From: Yponomeuta sedellus
Taxonomy: Eukaryota; Arthropoda; Insecta; Lepidoptera; Yponomeutidae
NCBI GenBank assembly: GCA_934045075.1
Contig: OW203725.1
Coordinates: 16,304,269-16,368,268 of the forward strand
Length of the DNA: 64,000 nt
Direction of reading: 5' to 3'
Part shown: positions 47,001 to 59,000 of the stretch, piece by piece
Numbering within the stretch: the first letter of the stretch is position 1
Layout of the letters: each line of letters opens with the position of its first letter
Translations under genes and position numbers: made by a program
The notes under the pieces: generated by a model
What the model was told of the DNA's origin: nothing
Seen by the model: the letters and a program-made list of their open reading frames with translations, nothing else
Databases searched by the model: none

Positions 47001-50000
47001 AGGTCACTTTTAATATATCATTTCACAAATACACGGTTGCTCTTCGAAACGGCTAGCGTAGCGATAAATATGATTACATTTTCAAAATTTTGTCGTTTGT
47101 TTGCCCCCAGAAACGTCAACTTGACACTGGGGGCAAACAAAAAAAGTAGTTACACTTTTGCTGTTTACTCTATCTCTTTCTCACCCATGATCGCTACGAA
47201 GTTTGTTTCATTTAAAACTTGTATGTGTGCGCTGTGGCTTGCTCTATAGTTTTACTCCCTCTACGATTTTCAAACAGTTCTTGAGTAGAGATCAGCCAAT
47301 CACTGCTTAAGTAGAGATTCAGAACTGCAATCAGATTGTCTATGATCAAAGTTTGTTTTCTATGACAAGAAAAATACAAGTGTTGATTTTTACTCAATAA
47401 ACAATAATAAAACTTAGTAAATTATGTCAAATATACAGAGGAAACTAAAATAATGTTTAAGTATTCGTAAATAAAATGTTCAAAGTTTATTTATTTTGTT
47501 ATTAGTTTGTAATGAACCGTATATTTAAAGAAAGCAAAACGTTCACACTTCTTGTTTATTTATTCGCTTTGAGTACAGAACGGAACGTAACAAATGTCGA
47601 TAAAATAATTCTCTTGACGTCTGTCTATTTCTAATTTGTGATTTATTTGTTCACTAAATTACTAATATCTGTACATAGTCGGTGTGGTTTAATTTGAACA
47701 TTAATCGCTGTTTTGAAACAAGATGTGAAAAATGAGAAAAAGGAACTTCACCATAGTGGAATCCTCCTTGTAGAACATAAAAAGTCAACTTCACTGCAGA
47801 GGAGAGGGTCCTCCTCGTAGAAGACAAAAACTCAACTTCATCGCGTTGGAGAGGAACCTGCTCATGGAACATAAAACTTCAACTTCACCGCAGTGAAGAG
47901 GAACCTGCTTGTTGGACATAAAACTTCAACTTCACCGCAGCGGAGAGGAACCTGCTTGTTGAACATAAAACTTCAACTTCACCGCAGTAGAGAGGAACCT
48001 GCTCATTGAACATAAAACTTCAACTTCACTGCAGTGAAGAGGAACCTGCTTGTTAGACATAAAACTTCAACTTCACCGCAGCGGAGAGGAACCTGCTTGT
48101 TGAACATAAAACTTCAACTTCACCGCAGTAGAGAGGAACCTGCTCATTGAACATAAAACTTCAACTTCACTGCAGTGAAGAGGAACCTGCTTGTTGGACA
48201 TAAAACTTCTACTTCACCGCAGCGGAGAGGAACCTGCTTGTTGAACATAAAACTTCAACTTTACCGCAGTAGAGAGGAACCTGCTCATTGAACATAAAAC
48301 TTTAACTTACTGCAGTGAAGAGGAACCTGCTTGTTGGACATAAAACTTCAACTTCACCGCAGTAGAGAGGAACCTGCTCATTGAACATAAAACTTCAACT
48401 TCACTGCAGTGAAGAGGAACCTGCTCATTGAACATAAAACTTCAACTTCACTGCAGTGGTGAGGAACCTGCTTGTTGAACATAAACTTTCAACCTCACCG
48501 CAGTGGAGAGGAACCTGCTCGGTAAACAGAAAACTTCAACCTCATCGCAGTGGAGAGGAACCTGCTCGTTGAACACAAAACTTCAACTTCACCACAGTGG
48601 AGAGAATCCTCCTCGAGGAAGATAAAAAGTCAACTTCAACACAGCGGATTTATAGAATATGTGTCAATTATGTTACAAATTTATGAGCAATAAAAAAGCT
48701 GAGATTGTTTTACAGATTATTTTATTTATTCCTCTTTGTGAATGTCTTGTTGGCCTAGCCGCTAAGGCGCTTGGTTACCAAGACCGAGCTTGTGAGTTCG
48801 ATTCCCACTGTGGGCCTATATATTTGTACAAGTGACCACAGTCTCGGTGTACTTTCATGTTTGTGACGTTCTTGCCTGATTATCAAAGTACAGGATATCC
48901 TAGTTTGGGACCAGGTGAAGTGATTGTGTTCGTCATCAACCCTTGTATGTCCCCACTGCTGGGGCACGGGTCTCTTCCTGCATCGCAAAAAGGTTAAGCC
49001 ATACTCTACCACGGGGGCCAAGTCCGGGTTGGTGGAGGATTGTAAGACAGTAGCGGGTCTTACAGTCAGAAGTTATCAAGCCGCCGATAAGGCCTTTGAG
49101 ATGGCTTAACGACTGCCATTATATGACAGCCGGCACCAACGGCTTAACGTACCTTGCGAAGCACGGAAGCGCTCGCGAAGTGATTGTGTTGCGTGAAATT
49201 TATTCAATGAAACCACCCCAATATTAATGTAATTGTTTTTGCACATAAACACTTATTAGAATCCATGCAGTAGGGGTCTTCAGCGTCCCTTAAATGCCTA
49301 AGGGGCTGCTGCTATCATTAACTATTTCGTCATAGTAATCAAGGTTTTCGAATAAATGCATTTTGCAATAAACATTCCAAATTGACAACTTTAATAACTG
49401 GCCGATCGACTCTCAAGCGTGGTTCCGACCACACTTGAGTAAATACAGATTTGATCTTTACTTAAGTAGAGATTGCTACCCAAGTATCGTTCTCGAATTA
49501 GCTATTACTCAGTTGAGTCGCGCTTGATGAATCTCGACTCAAGTAACGTTCTAAAATTAAATCCATACTCAAAACTAGTCTTAAGTAGAGATCGGCGCTT
49601 GAGTACACTTCTGTAATACTGGCCTTAGAATATACCTCGGCTGCTATGGGATAGAATCGGATATATTCGTGTAATTGAAATATCGGAACTAATATGACAC
49701 ATCGTCGTCGTCGTTATCAACCCACTGCTGGGGCACGGATCTCTTCCTGCATCGCAGGGAGGTTTTTTTTGGTATCAGCAGAGCGGTGAAGTGCGTTTGT
49801 TTACGCACTTCACCGCTCTGCTGTCGGGAACGAAATCGGAACTAATATGACACTTAATTTCGAACTTAGACCTCGATCATCATTGAAAACCGGCGAAAAT
49901 TGGCGAAAACCGAAGCCTACTCTAGAGCCCGAGGTATATTCTAAAAGTTAACAGCCTATACCAAGCTTGATGTGATGACAGCGAAACTCAGGTTAGCTGG

Positions 50001-53000
50001 TAGATAATGCTAAGTAGCATTAAGCTCGCCTGTGTGCAAAATTTTTATGCAATAAAGAATTTTAACAATAATGACATAGCGCCATCTTGCTCTCTTTCGA
50101 CTGAACCACTTTATGCATAATATTTTAATGAGATATTTTTTGTATTTTTGTCTTGAATATAAAATGTTAGCACGTATTTTTTTGATTCTGCATTACTCTC
50201 ACGCCAATTATCGTTAAATCACAACAGTAATAGATGCGTAACTTGCAGCGTTCTTGTAAATATTTTACAAGAACGCTGCAAGTTTCGTTAAATCACAACA
50301 GTAATAGATGCGTAACTTGCAGCGTTCTTGTAAAATATTAGTGCAAACCACCGCTACACATTGATAGCGCGTTGAATTTCCAAATTAGTTGTCGAGGAAA
50401 GCTTGATTATTTCAATAATGGGTTTTTGGGAAGAAAAGTTCGTTATACGATACTAGATGGATTTCTGCAAATATATACTTAGATTTATGAAATCATGGGT
50501 GTACTCTTTTTTCTAGTTGGGCAATAGTGTTCTCAACCTATCTATCTACTGAAAGAAAGTGTGACTTTGAATCCTTTAAATGTGGAAAGTGCCTATAGAA
50601 AAATTAATTGTAATAATGCATACCATACGTATATTCATGTCGAGATTTTTTTTAATTAAATTAACACCTTACATCTCGATACACATATCTCTGAGCATGC
50701 CGCACACGTAAGTGCAGTATGTGATTTCCACATTGGCGGAGATACGTGTAGACTTGCGGCTGCACAGTTAAACAATCACCTAACTGTATGGCGTAGGCTC
50801 ACCGTTAACTTGCTCGCACGTCTTGTAACCGCGTCTCAGCTGTTTTAATGAGTTTGACTTAGATTAATTAGAGCCCCCGCTCGATTCGAACAGCCATTAT
50901 GCTTTGTTTAACTGCATGGTATGTTATAAGGTCTGCGCAGACGAGGGACTATCCCCCGGGTACTTTTTTGTCAGTCGATATAGATCTCTTAAAAATTGTC
51001 TCGAATAACGCACACGAAGTACTAAAAGTACCACGTACAAAAAGTCCCTCAAGTTACCGAGGACATCAAGAGACCGGACTGGACAAAAGTTCAGTGTTTT
51101 CTTTTAAAACGCCTTTTCTTTTTCAACTTCGTGTAAATTACAACATAGTGTAATCTCAGAATATTTGCTTCCATAGCATACTCTTCACTCAATTTCCGGG
51201 GAACAAAATGACCGCACACCGTAGACGTCGAGTCCGCGACAAGTACTCGGAGGACATTTTTTACGATTCAGGGACTTTCGTCATCTGGGGACAAAAGACC
51301 CTCGTTTGCGCAGGCCTTTAAGGAAACTTCAGGTTTAGTTTGACGGCAGCAAAGCGGCTGTAATAATTAGGTAAGCATTTAGAAGTTGCACAAGGCGACT
51401 TGAGTAATTGATTAGCGGAAAGGTGGTCAGCAATCAGCATAGATAACGGTGAGACAAAAATTTACAGGCATGACTGGTTCAGCTGTGCGAATACAAAAGT
51501 TGGTATTTTGTAAGTAGATTTATCTGTGTCTTACTGCTGGGGAAAAAGTGGGTCTATTCTTAACTGGATGAAGGGAGTGTCATCACAATGAGTCAAGTAT
51601 CCACTTAACTTTGATCACATGACATTTCTAGCACTTAAGGGAAGCAATGTTCTTGTGACTAATGCTATTTTTCTTTTATAACTTTTTTTTATTTTATATA
51701 TTTTTATTTATTTATTTAATCTTTAGAAAACTAGTCACTAAACAAACATAATATTACAAAGCAAATATATAAGACAGACACAAAAGTATCCACAGATAAT
51801 TAGATATGGAATTTTTTAAACAGTGTTTTAATTAATTCGTCCGGAATCTTTGGTAGAACTATTCGCTTCAAAGCATGTCATGGTGTATTATAATGTTACA
51901 TGAGAAAGTTTATATTTCTGAGCGGTTACGCCCCATTTCCTTCACGTTTTTAGTTAGTCTACTTGTGTGTTCATGTTAACTTGTGCTCCAGTTAGCCTGA
52001 AGCCTAGAGGTGGTTTCGATCGAGAGATCACATATCACCCGGCCTCGATCTCTTAATACTGGTGAAAGGCGACACTCACGATTTTCATCGAGGCATTTCA
52101 CTAAATCGACGACGATAACGTTAAAGGATAAACACGCTATCTATGATTATATTTTACGACCTCTGTGGCGCAGCGGTACCATGCGAAATGTCTAGGGTTC
52201 GAGCCCCGGGACAAAAAAAAGAAAAAAAAAAACCCCAGGTCTTGGATGTTTACATGTTTGTGATATCGTTGTTTCTGGTCATCACGAAACAGGGTATCCT
52301 AGTGTGGGGCCAGATGCAATGTATGTGCCTGTATGTAAATGTTATGTTATTGTGAAATGTTATGTACAGTCACTTGGGAAACCTTGTAGATGCACAATCG
52401 ACAAGGTTTTTCGATGATACATTTAGTAAAGTAGCTCACACATCAACCGCACAATTCGTGAACTCTACTCAGTTACGTTATTTATGGGTGACTTTGCAAT
52501 TGACATGTAATGAGGTTTGTGTGTATTATATGTTTGTGTATTATATGTTTGTATAATAATGTCGACTGTACTTATTAAAAATATAGGCACTTTTAGATCA
52601 ATGTTGTTTTTATACAGCGTTTTGGGGAAATTCCTACGTTGTTGCGTAGGAATTTCCCTACGCAAGAGCGGATTGAGGCCCCACAGTGAGGTTTAGAGGA
52701 GAAGGTTTATTTCGCATGGCCAAGTCGGTTCAATGTTTCGAAGCTTCCGCTTAGGCCTCTTAAATTTAAACTAGGTGATTTTGTACTTGTAAACCACAGT
52801 GGCAAAGTAATCACTCTGATACAAAATGCAACTGAGAATGTTTTAGTGGACAATTTCGTTAGCTGGAGCCGTTTTCATTGAAGAATCTCCTTTTGAAAAA
52901 GTCCAGTCAAACTCAATGTTTTATTATTGTATTCATCAAAGACTCGACACTAATCTTCCGCGTTACTCTTGCAGGAGAAACAGGAGCAACTGGGCGACAG

Positions 53001-56000
53001 ACTAGACCTGTCGAGTTACCTTCTGGAGCCCGTGCAGAGAATACCGCGCTACAAGCTGTTCCTGGACGATCTCGTCAAGACCTACACGAATTACGAGAAT
53101 GAAGTGTGTGATTCGGACTCTAGGATCTCTAAGCTGAGTGTAGCGAGTGACGAAACTGGCGGCAGTAATGGAGAGTCTTCAGAGAGTGATGAGACTCCCC
53201 TTGAGAGCCTTAAACAAGCCAAGACGATGATTGAGTGCGTACTGACAGCAATCGATGGCATCATGGCTTTGGAAAACATTAGGGATTGTCCGGTGAGTGC
53301 TATTTGATAACAATAATAGTAACTATGCACAATGACAATTCATGTCACAATGATGTTTATGTTTTCGTTGCTGGGGGCCTCCACTTTTCTATTTTCCTAC
53401 AGGGCCAGTGCCAGCGGAAATAATAATCAAAAGGGGTTTCTGTAAAGTTCTATGTTTGCAGACAGACAGTTTTTTGTAACATGAACAAATCCAAATATAA
53501 TTGGGTAGATCACCATGAAACATATTCAACAAAAGCACTGTTAATCCAGTAGATAGATAGAGATAGAGAACACTTTATTGTACATAAAAATGGAAATTAC
53601 ACAGATATTTCTTAACCTAAGAGTACAAACGGCGGCCTAATAACTAAAAGTGATCTCTTCCAGACAACAGTATTTCATTTCAAGGACACAATTTACTACG
53701 AATGTAAAGCACCGATAGTTATTAATTCGCTAATCGCGATTATATTATTATAATTATGTATGCATCGCGAGTCATTAAGAAATACTGTAAAACACAGAAT
53801 TCGAATATGCATTCGTTCGTTATCAACCCTTGTATGTCCTCACTGCTGAGGCACGGGTCTCTTTCTGCATCGCAGAAAGGTTAGGCCATACTCGACCACG
53901 GCGGCCAAGTCCGGGTTGGTGGAGGATTGTAAGACAGTGGCGGGCCTTACTGTCAGAAGTTATCAAGCTTGATTTAACTTGACATGATTTACCGACTGCC
54001 ATTGCACGACAGCCGGCACCAACGGCTTAACGTGCCTTGCGAAGGACGGAAGCGCTCGGAAAAATACCACCAGCGGTAGTCATGGGACGGTCACCCATCC
54101 TGCACCTTACCGCGCCTGTTGTTGCTTAACTCAAGTGATTGATTCCAATCACTCGGTTCACCTAGGCCACGAGCGCATCTTCGAATATGCATTATTGCAA
54201 CATTAGGTATTTTTATCCAACGCGAACGAAGCTACAGACACATCTAGGAAGTAATAAAGACAATTCTTATGTTTGTGGAAAGTGTAAAGTCCATTATTAT
54301 TGCAAAATTGTTTTGGTTAGCGCATTCGAGCTATTGTTATAGTGTTATGTTGCAGCGAATTGGATAGGTTTATAAACTCATTGGAGGTTTTATCTGCCTA
54401 CCGGCAAAATTTACTTCATCGCGTCGAAGAATTTATAGTGACTTTCATGTGTTCTTAAATTGCATTATTATGATGACTGTAATTGAAATTCGGACTTGGC
54501 CCTCGTGGTTGAGTTGGCCTATACCTTCCTCAGGGAAATTGAAGCCTGAGGGAATGAGGGATCTCCCAAAGGAGAGAGGGATTTAACACTACCGAGACCG
54601 AACTTTAATGCGTGCCAATGCAATTGTTGAAAACGTTATCTAATGAAAAATTGACCTTCCAAATTCAAATTTTTGACATTTTTATTTCCAAGAAGAGAGC
54701 AAAAAGTTTCGATGCAACAAGTTTGGGACACAAAGCAGTTTCATACTCTGGTTTAAAACGTCTTGCTTGTTTAGAGTCTATTTACCTTATGGTACCTTAA
54801 GGTAAATATACTTACTCAAAATCCAGTTTTCAATGTCTATACTTACCATACACGTTTGATTGGATAGCAAAAGCTTGTTATAGGCCCTAACTTTAGGGAT
54901 CAAAATAATTACGTCATTTCGAGCAGATGGAGTGAAAAAAATGTATTATTACAAAACTCTTCTTCTTAGCGTGTCGATGGCAAGCCATCGTGGTGAAAGG
55001 ATTAAGTACCAAAATTTATACATTGAAATGGATTTAGTATATTTTTAATCGTAGCTGTGATACGGGTACGAATAAAATGCTGTTGACCTGGGCCGAGTTG
55101 CATATAACTACCATTCGAATGTTTATTATTACTGTGCAATGTACATTGCGTAGCGGAGTTTTACTACTTGTTAATCTTTTTCGGGTTAATCGATTTCGAA
55201 ATGTACATCGAATTGAATTGTCCTAGTAAACCATTAATTGTAGTTCTACGAAACGGGCCCCATATTATTTTAACAATTTGCATTGAGTCATTTGCTAATT
55301 AATAAAAAATGATATTGGCAGAATATGAAATAGAATAATAATATGTTTTCGTTTTTGATGTTACTCCATATATAAAAAACAATGTCCCAGGCACTGCAGC
55401 GTCCGAGTGGTCCCTTCACAATTCAGGTGTGCGTGAAGGTACCACTTGACGCTGTATAAATTATCTTAAGACGCTTCGGGGTGCAAACTAGCGCCACCAA
55501 TGGAAATAAAATCATAACTTGTCATGTAATACGTTTTTATCTAAAAGTGAACAAAGAAATATTAACAACTGTGACAACTATTATTTTAAAACCTACACGG
55601 CCTTACTAATAAACTTGGTGTAAGTATTGTATAACTATGCAGTGTTTTGTCTCTTTTCTTCCAACTGAAATTTACATTCAAATGACGTGAACAAAACACT
55701 GTATAACTATACCAGGCTTATATGGTGTTTATTAGTAAGAGCCACAGTCTAGAACCTAGGATTAATACACTAGAACTTTAATCGACTTCCGCTTAAACGG
55801 CCGTTTTTGGCGGAAAGTGATTAATGTCCTTGGTTGTAGCTGGTTAGCACCGGGCCTTAAGACTTAGAGGCAAAGGCCAAAATCAAATAGTTGATGTTAA
55901 TAATATTTTCAGCCCCACATCAACCTATTGAACCAAGGAAGGCTGTTGAGGCAAAACGAGTTCTATGCCATGGACACAGCGCGCCGGAGACGACAGCTCA

Positions 56001-59000
56001 TGAGGGTGTTCCTGTTTGACAAGCTGGTGCTGCTCACAGCTGTTTATAGAAAGGTGAGGAACATTACAGTAGACTTGGGCAAAGTGTGTCCTTAGAGGGA
56101 GTTGTTATATCTCATATCTTTGCTCACCGAGACACAGTATATCTCTATCATATCTCGCTCACCACTTGTGTCCTAGCTCTTACGACGTCCAATCAACTAA
56201 GTGCATGTGGAAACAAGAGACACAACTGGTGAGTCAGTCTAGTCTATCTATTCCCTACTTTATCCAGATCACACGTTTTTTTGTTGAATTTTCTCTCATC
56301 GCTCATTGGTTACGACGAGAAATGCGGCCGAATGTAACCGATGACAGACGATGTTTATCTCGCTCTCGCGCATTGTGTGTGAGCTGGATAAAGAAGCAGG
56401 AGATGACTACCGTACTGAGATGAGAGTATGTGTGAGGGAGCCAGATATAGTTCACATCTCTGGGATATGAATGGGACACACTTGACGACGAGGGATTTGA
56501 GTGTCTCAAACGGTGAGGTGATATTTTATTAAGCACATATTTAAAGATAAATAGTACATACATGTCCATAAACATATAAATAGACTTCATAATATACTTT
56601 TACATAAGTACTTATGTTTCCATTTTGATAAAAAAACGTATTATATAAAACAAGTTCTGATTTTTATTCCATTGGTGGCGCTAGTTAGCACCCTAAAGCG
56701 CCTTAATAGAAAACTTCAAGTGAACACTCGTTTTCGGTTTCTTCGAGAAATGAGTGAAAGTTGTCCAAAAACTTAGAAACAATTGACTCCACCAATAGGA
56801 TGACTTGCAGTAAAATAATTACACTCGTAAAAATCTCCACATAACACTTTCTTCACATGTGTTTGTCTAAGCCGGCACGCTGGGTAAATACTTTAAGTTC
56901 GTTTTAAGTATACTTATTACATAAAATATGCAATTTTTTCGCCGCTGCGCGTCTGACTCACGCGCGATAAAATGAGTCACAAATTATCAAATTCTACCTA
57001 CCCACAACAAAACTATGCGCGCTTATCAACCGTCGCATGTATGAAGTACTGAATAAATAGGTAGTATATGTTATTACATCGCCACTGTTCTCCATCCGAC
57101 AATTAGATAACGGATTGACCGATCATTAAGGGTCAGTTGAGTTTGTAAACAGGATATTAACACATTTCTATTGTGTGTTTATGTAGGGGAATTGGGCACA
57201 CTAATAAGTAGCTCAAATACTAACTTAGAAAAAGAAATCGGGTACAATTAAGAGTAGATTAAATTAGAATTATTTCGTTGAGAGACGCGGCTAAATAAAG
57301 CGTTCAGTTAAGCCTGATTGGTCTTGCTGAGATTCGCTTTACTTTCATGCTTTTTAAGCTTGCTATACATAGATGTAGAATAGGACGAAGGCGCCAAAAG
57401 GATACCGGTACGCTTAAACCGCAACGCCGGCAAAAGACAGGACTGTAATTGTGTTGGGGTTACCATAAGAACTAACTTACGTTACTTACGTAACGAACGA
57501 ATTAAGCGCTCGTGGCCTAGCCAAACAGAGGGATTGAAATCAATCACTCGAGTGAAGCAACAACAGACGCGGTCAGATGCAGGATGGGTGACCGTCCCGA
57601 GACTACCGCTAGTGGCATTTTTTCCGAGCGCTTCCGTGCTTCGCAAGACACGCTAAGCCGTTAGTGCTGGCTGCCATGTAATGGCAGTTGTTAAGCCATG
57701 TCAGAGGCCTTATGGGCTTGATAACGTCTGACAGTAAGGCCCGCCACTGTCTTACAATCCTCCACCAACCCGGACTTGGCCCCCGTGGTGGAGTATAGCC
57801 TAACTTTCCTCCGATGCAGGAAGAGACTCGTGCCCCTGCAGTGGGGACATACAAGGGTTGATATCGATATCGATACGAACTAAATAAAGGCACACGCCTT
57901 CTCCGAGAGCGAGTATGACCTTGACTAACACCCGCACCTACCGCGAAAACCCTAAAACAATTCAATTCTCTAAGTAAAGCATGCTGAAAAAGCAAAGGCA
58001 GCGGTCAGCTGGAAGAAAACACTTATTAGTATTAAGAACCCCTTTTGTGCAATAAAGAATTTTTCAATTCAACTCAATTCAAATGTAAACAAGGCTTTAG
58101 GCTGATGCGAACGCTACAAGACAATGCAATTTACAAATTCATCGCCTTAATCGGGCGGCAGTAAATTATTGAGCTGATATTACAGAAATAGCTTTACGCA
58201 ATGGAAGCGCCGCGGCCGGCGGCGGCCCCCCGACGGCGCGTCGCGTAGTCGCCCGCTGCATTTCTGTAAATACAGGGTCTCTTCCAGGGTTAGGAAAAAA
58301 GGAATTCATTCATTTATTCTCGCTGGCTCTAAATGGATTGAGGGCCCCGGACACAAAAGACGCCGCCTTTTCTTATCTTGCCCTACCCACCTCCAACTCT
58401 ACTTGGTGCTTACATAAGTTCCTCTCCACTGCGTCTCCAGCGATACTCGGGAGATCCCGGGACTGCCCGAGGTCAAGAATTAAATACAATCGACTCTTCT
58501 TCTTTTTTGTGCCTGCACCTATCGGAGGTTGGCAACCAATTCGGCTATCTTGATTTCCGAGGTTGACAAGTAACTGTAACTCTATTGGAACCACTGCAGT
58601 ATGTGTCACAATCGACCCGGAATAAAAAGAGTATTAAACATAAAATGAGTTCCAGTTAATATAACCACTTGTCTTGGTCCCAGCTAGGATACCCTATACT
58701 AAGGTAACCAGACATGGACATCACAAACATGAAAATACATCTGAGGCCTTTTATACAAATCAATTACCTACGGCGGTCTCCACTGAAATTGAGTTGATGT
58801 TTCAAGCGGTCGTAACTCATATATTTCCTACAACTCTCTTATAGACCCTTTATTTCCTACACCATCTAGGACTTATGTGCACGAGAAATCCTGTAGATGA
58901 CTCACAATAATTAGTCAGTGCCCGACTAGTAGGTAGGTGCAGAGCGGACACGACTAACGTCAATGCACGAGGTCGAAGGCGTAACTGCATTTGAGCCTAA

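Larger units (their letters stand above)
44268..49624. mobile_element. 5357-bp TIR element with TTA target duplication (PIF/Harbinger-type inferred)
   Basis: It starts GGCCGGTATTACAGAACGAT and ends ACTTCTGTAATACTGGCC, inverted repeats of about 15-20 bases with mismatches. TTA at 44265-44267 and at 49625-49627 is the target duplication, provable because the interrupted MITE is known intact at 33376. A 3-bp TWA target is characteristic of PIF/Harbinger. The subterminal DNA repeats (A/C)TCAAGTA and CTTAAGTAGAGAT. I find no long ORF or transposase motif, so it is probably non-autonomous or has lost its genes. It has collected tandem repeats and SINEs. Confidence 0.82.
44250..49958. repeat. MITE of the CAGTCTGTTAGCTTTTAG family, copy 2, split by a 5.36-kb insertion
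   Basis: The left end TAGTCTGTTAGCTTTTA (44251-44267) and the remainder starting TTAGAATATACCTCGGCTGC (49625) rejoin into the same terminus as 33376 if the insert is removed. The right end CCGAGGTATATTCTAAAAGT to AACAGCCTATA closes it near 49958. Confidence 0.88.
41076..52974. other. RhoGEF intron 3 (11.9 kb)
   Basis: No coding signal. Dominated by nested elements, chiefly 42667-43186 and the 5.36-kb insertion 44268-49624. 43500-44240 and 51320-52150 are unassigned AT-rich DNA. Confidence 0.55.
53293..55912. other. RhoGEF intron 4
   Basis: Contains an inverted LINE tail (53560-53640, TTTATTGTACATAAAAA ... GGCGGCCTAAT), a 5S-type SINE, a short inverse fragment of that SINE family at 54488-54540, and a TTAA MITE. 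54540-55140 is unassigned. Confidence 0.5.

Noticed and set aside
47740..48645. CRISPR-like array
   Set aside because: Units are contiguous 47-mers without unique spacers, in an insect intron; it is a minisatellite.
54088..54130. 5S rRNA gene
   Set aside because: Only about 45 bases of 5S-like sequence fused to a SINE body, repeated at many sites.
57609..57995. 128-codon minus-strand frame, and similar frames at 59043 and 60437
   Set aside because: All are the same SINE body read in its longest open frame; they share a peptide because they share the repeat.
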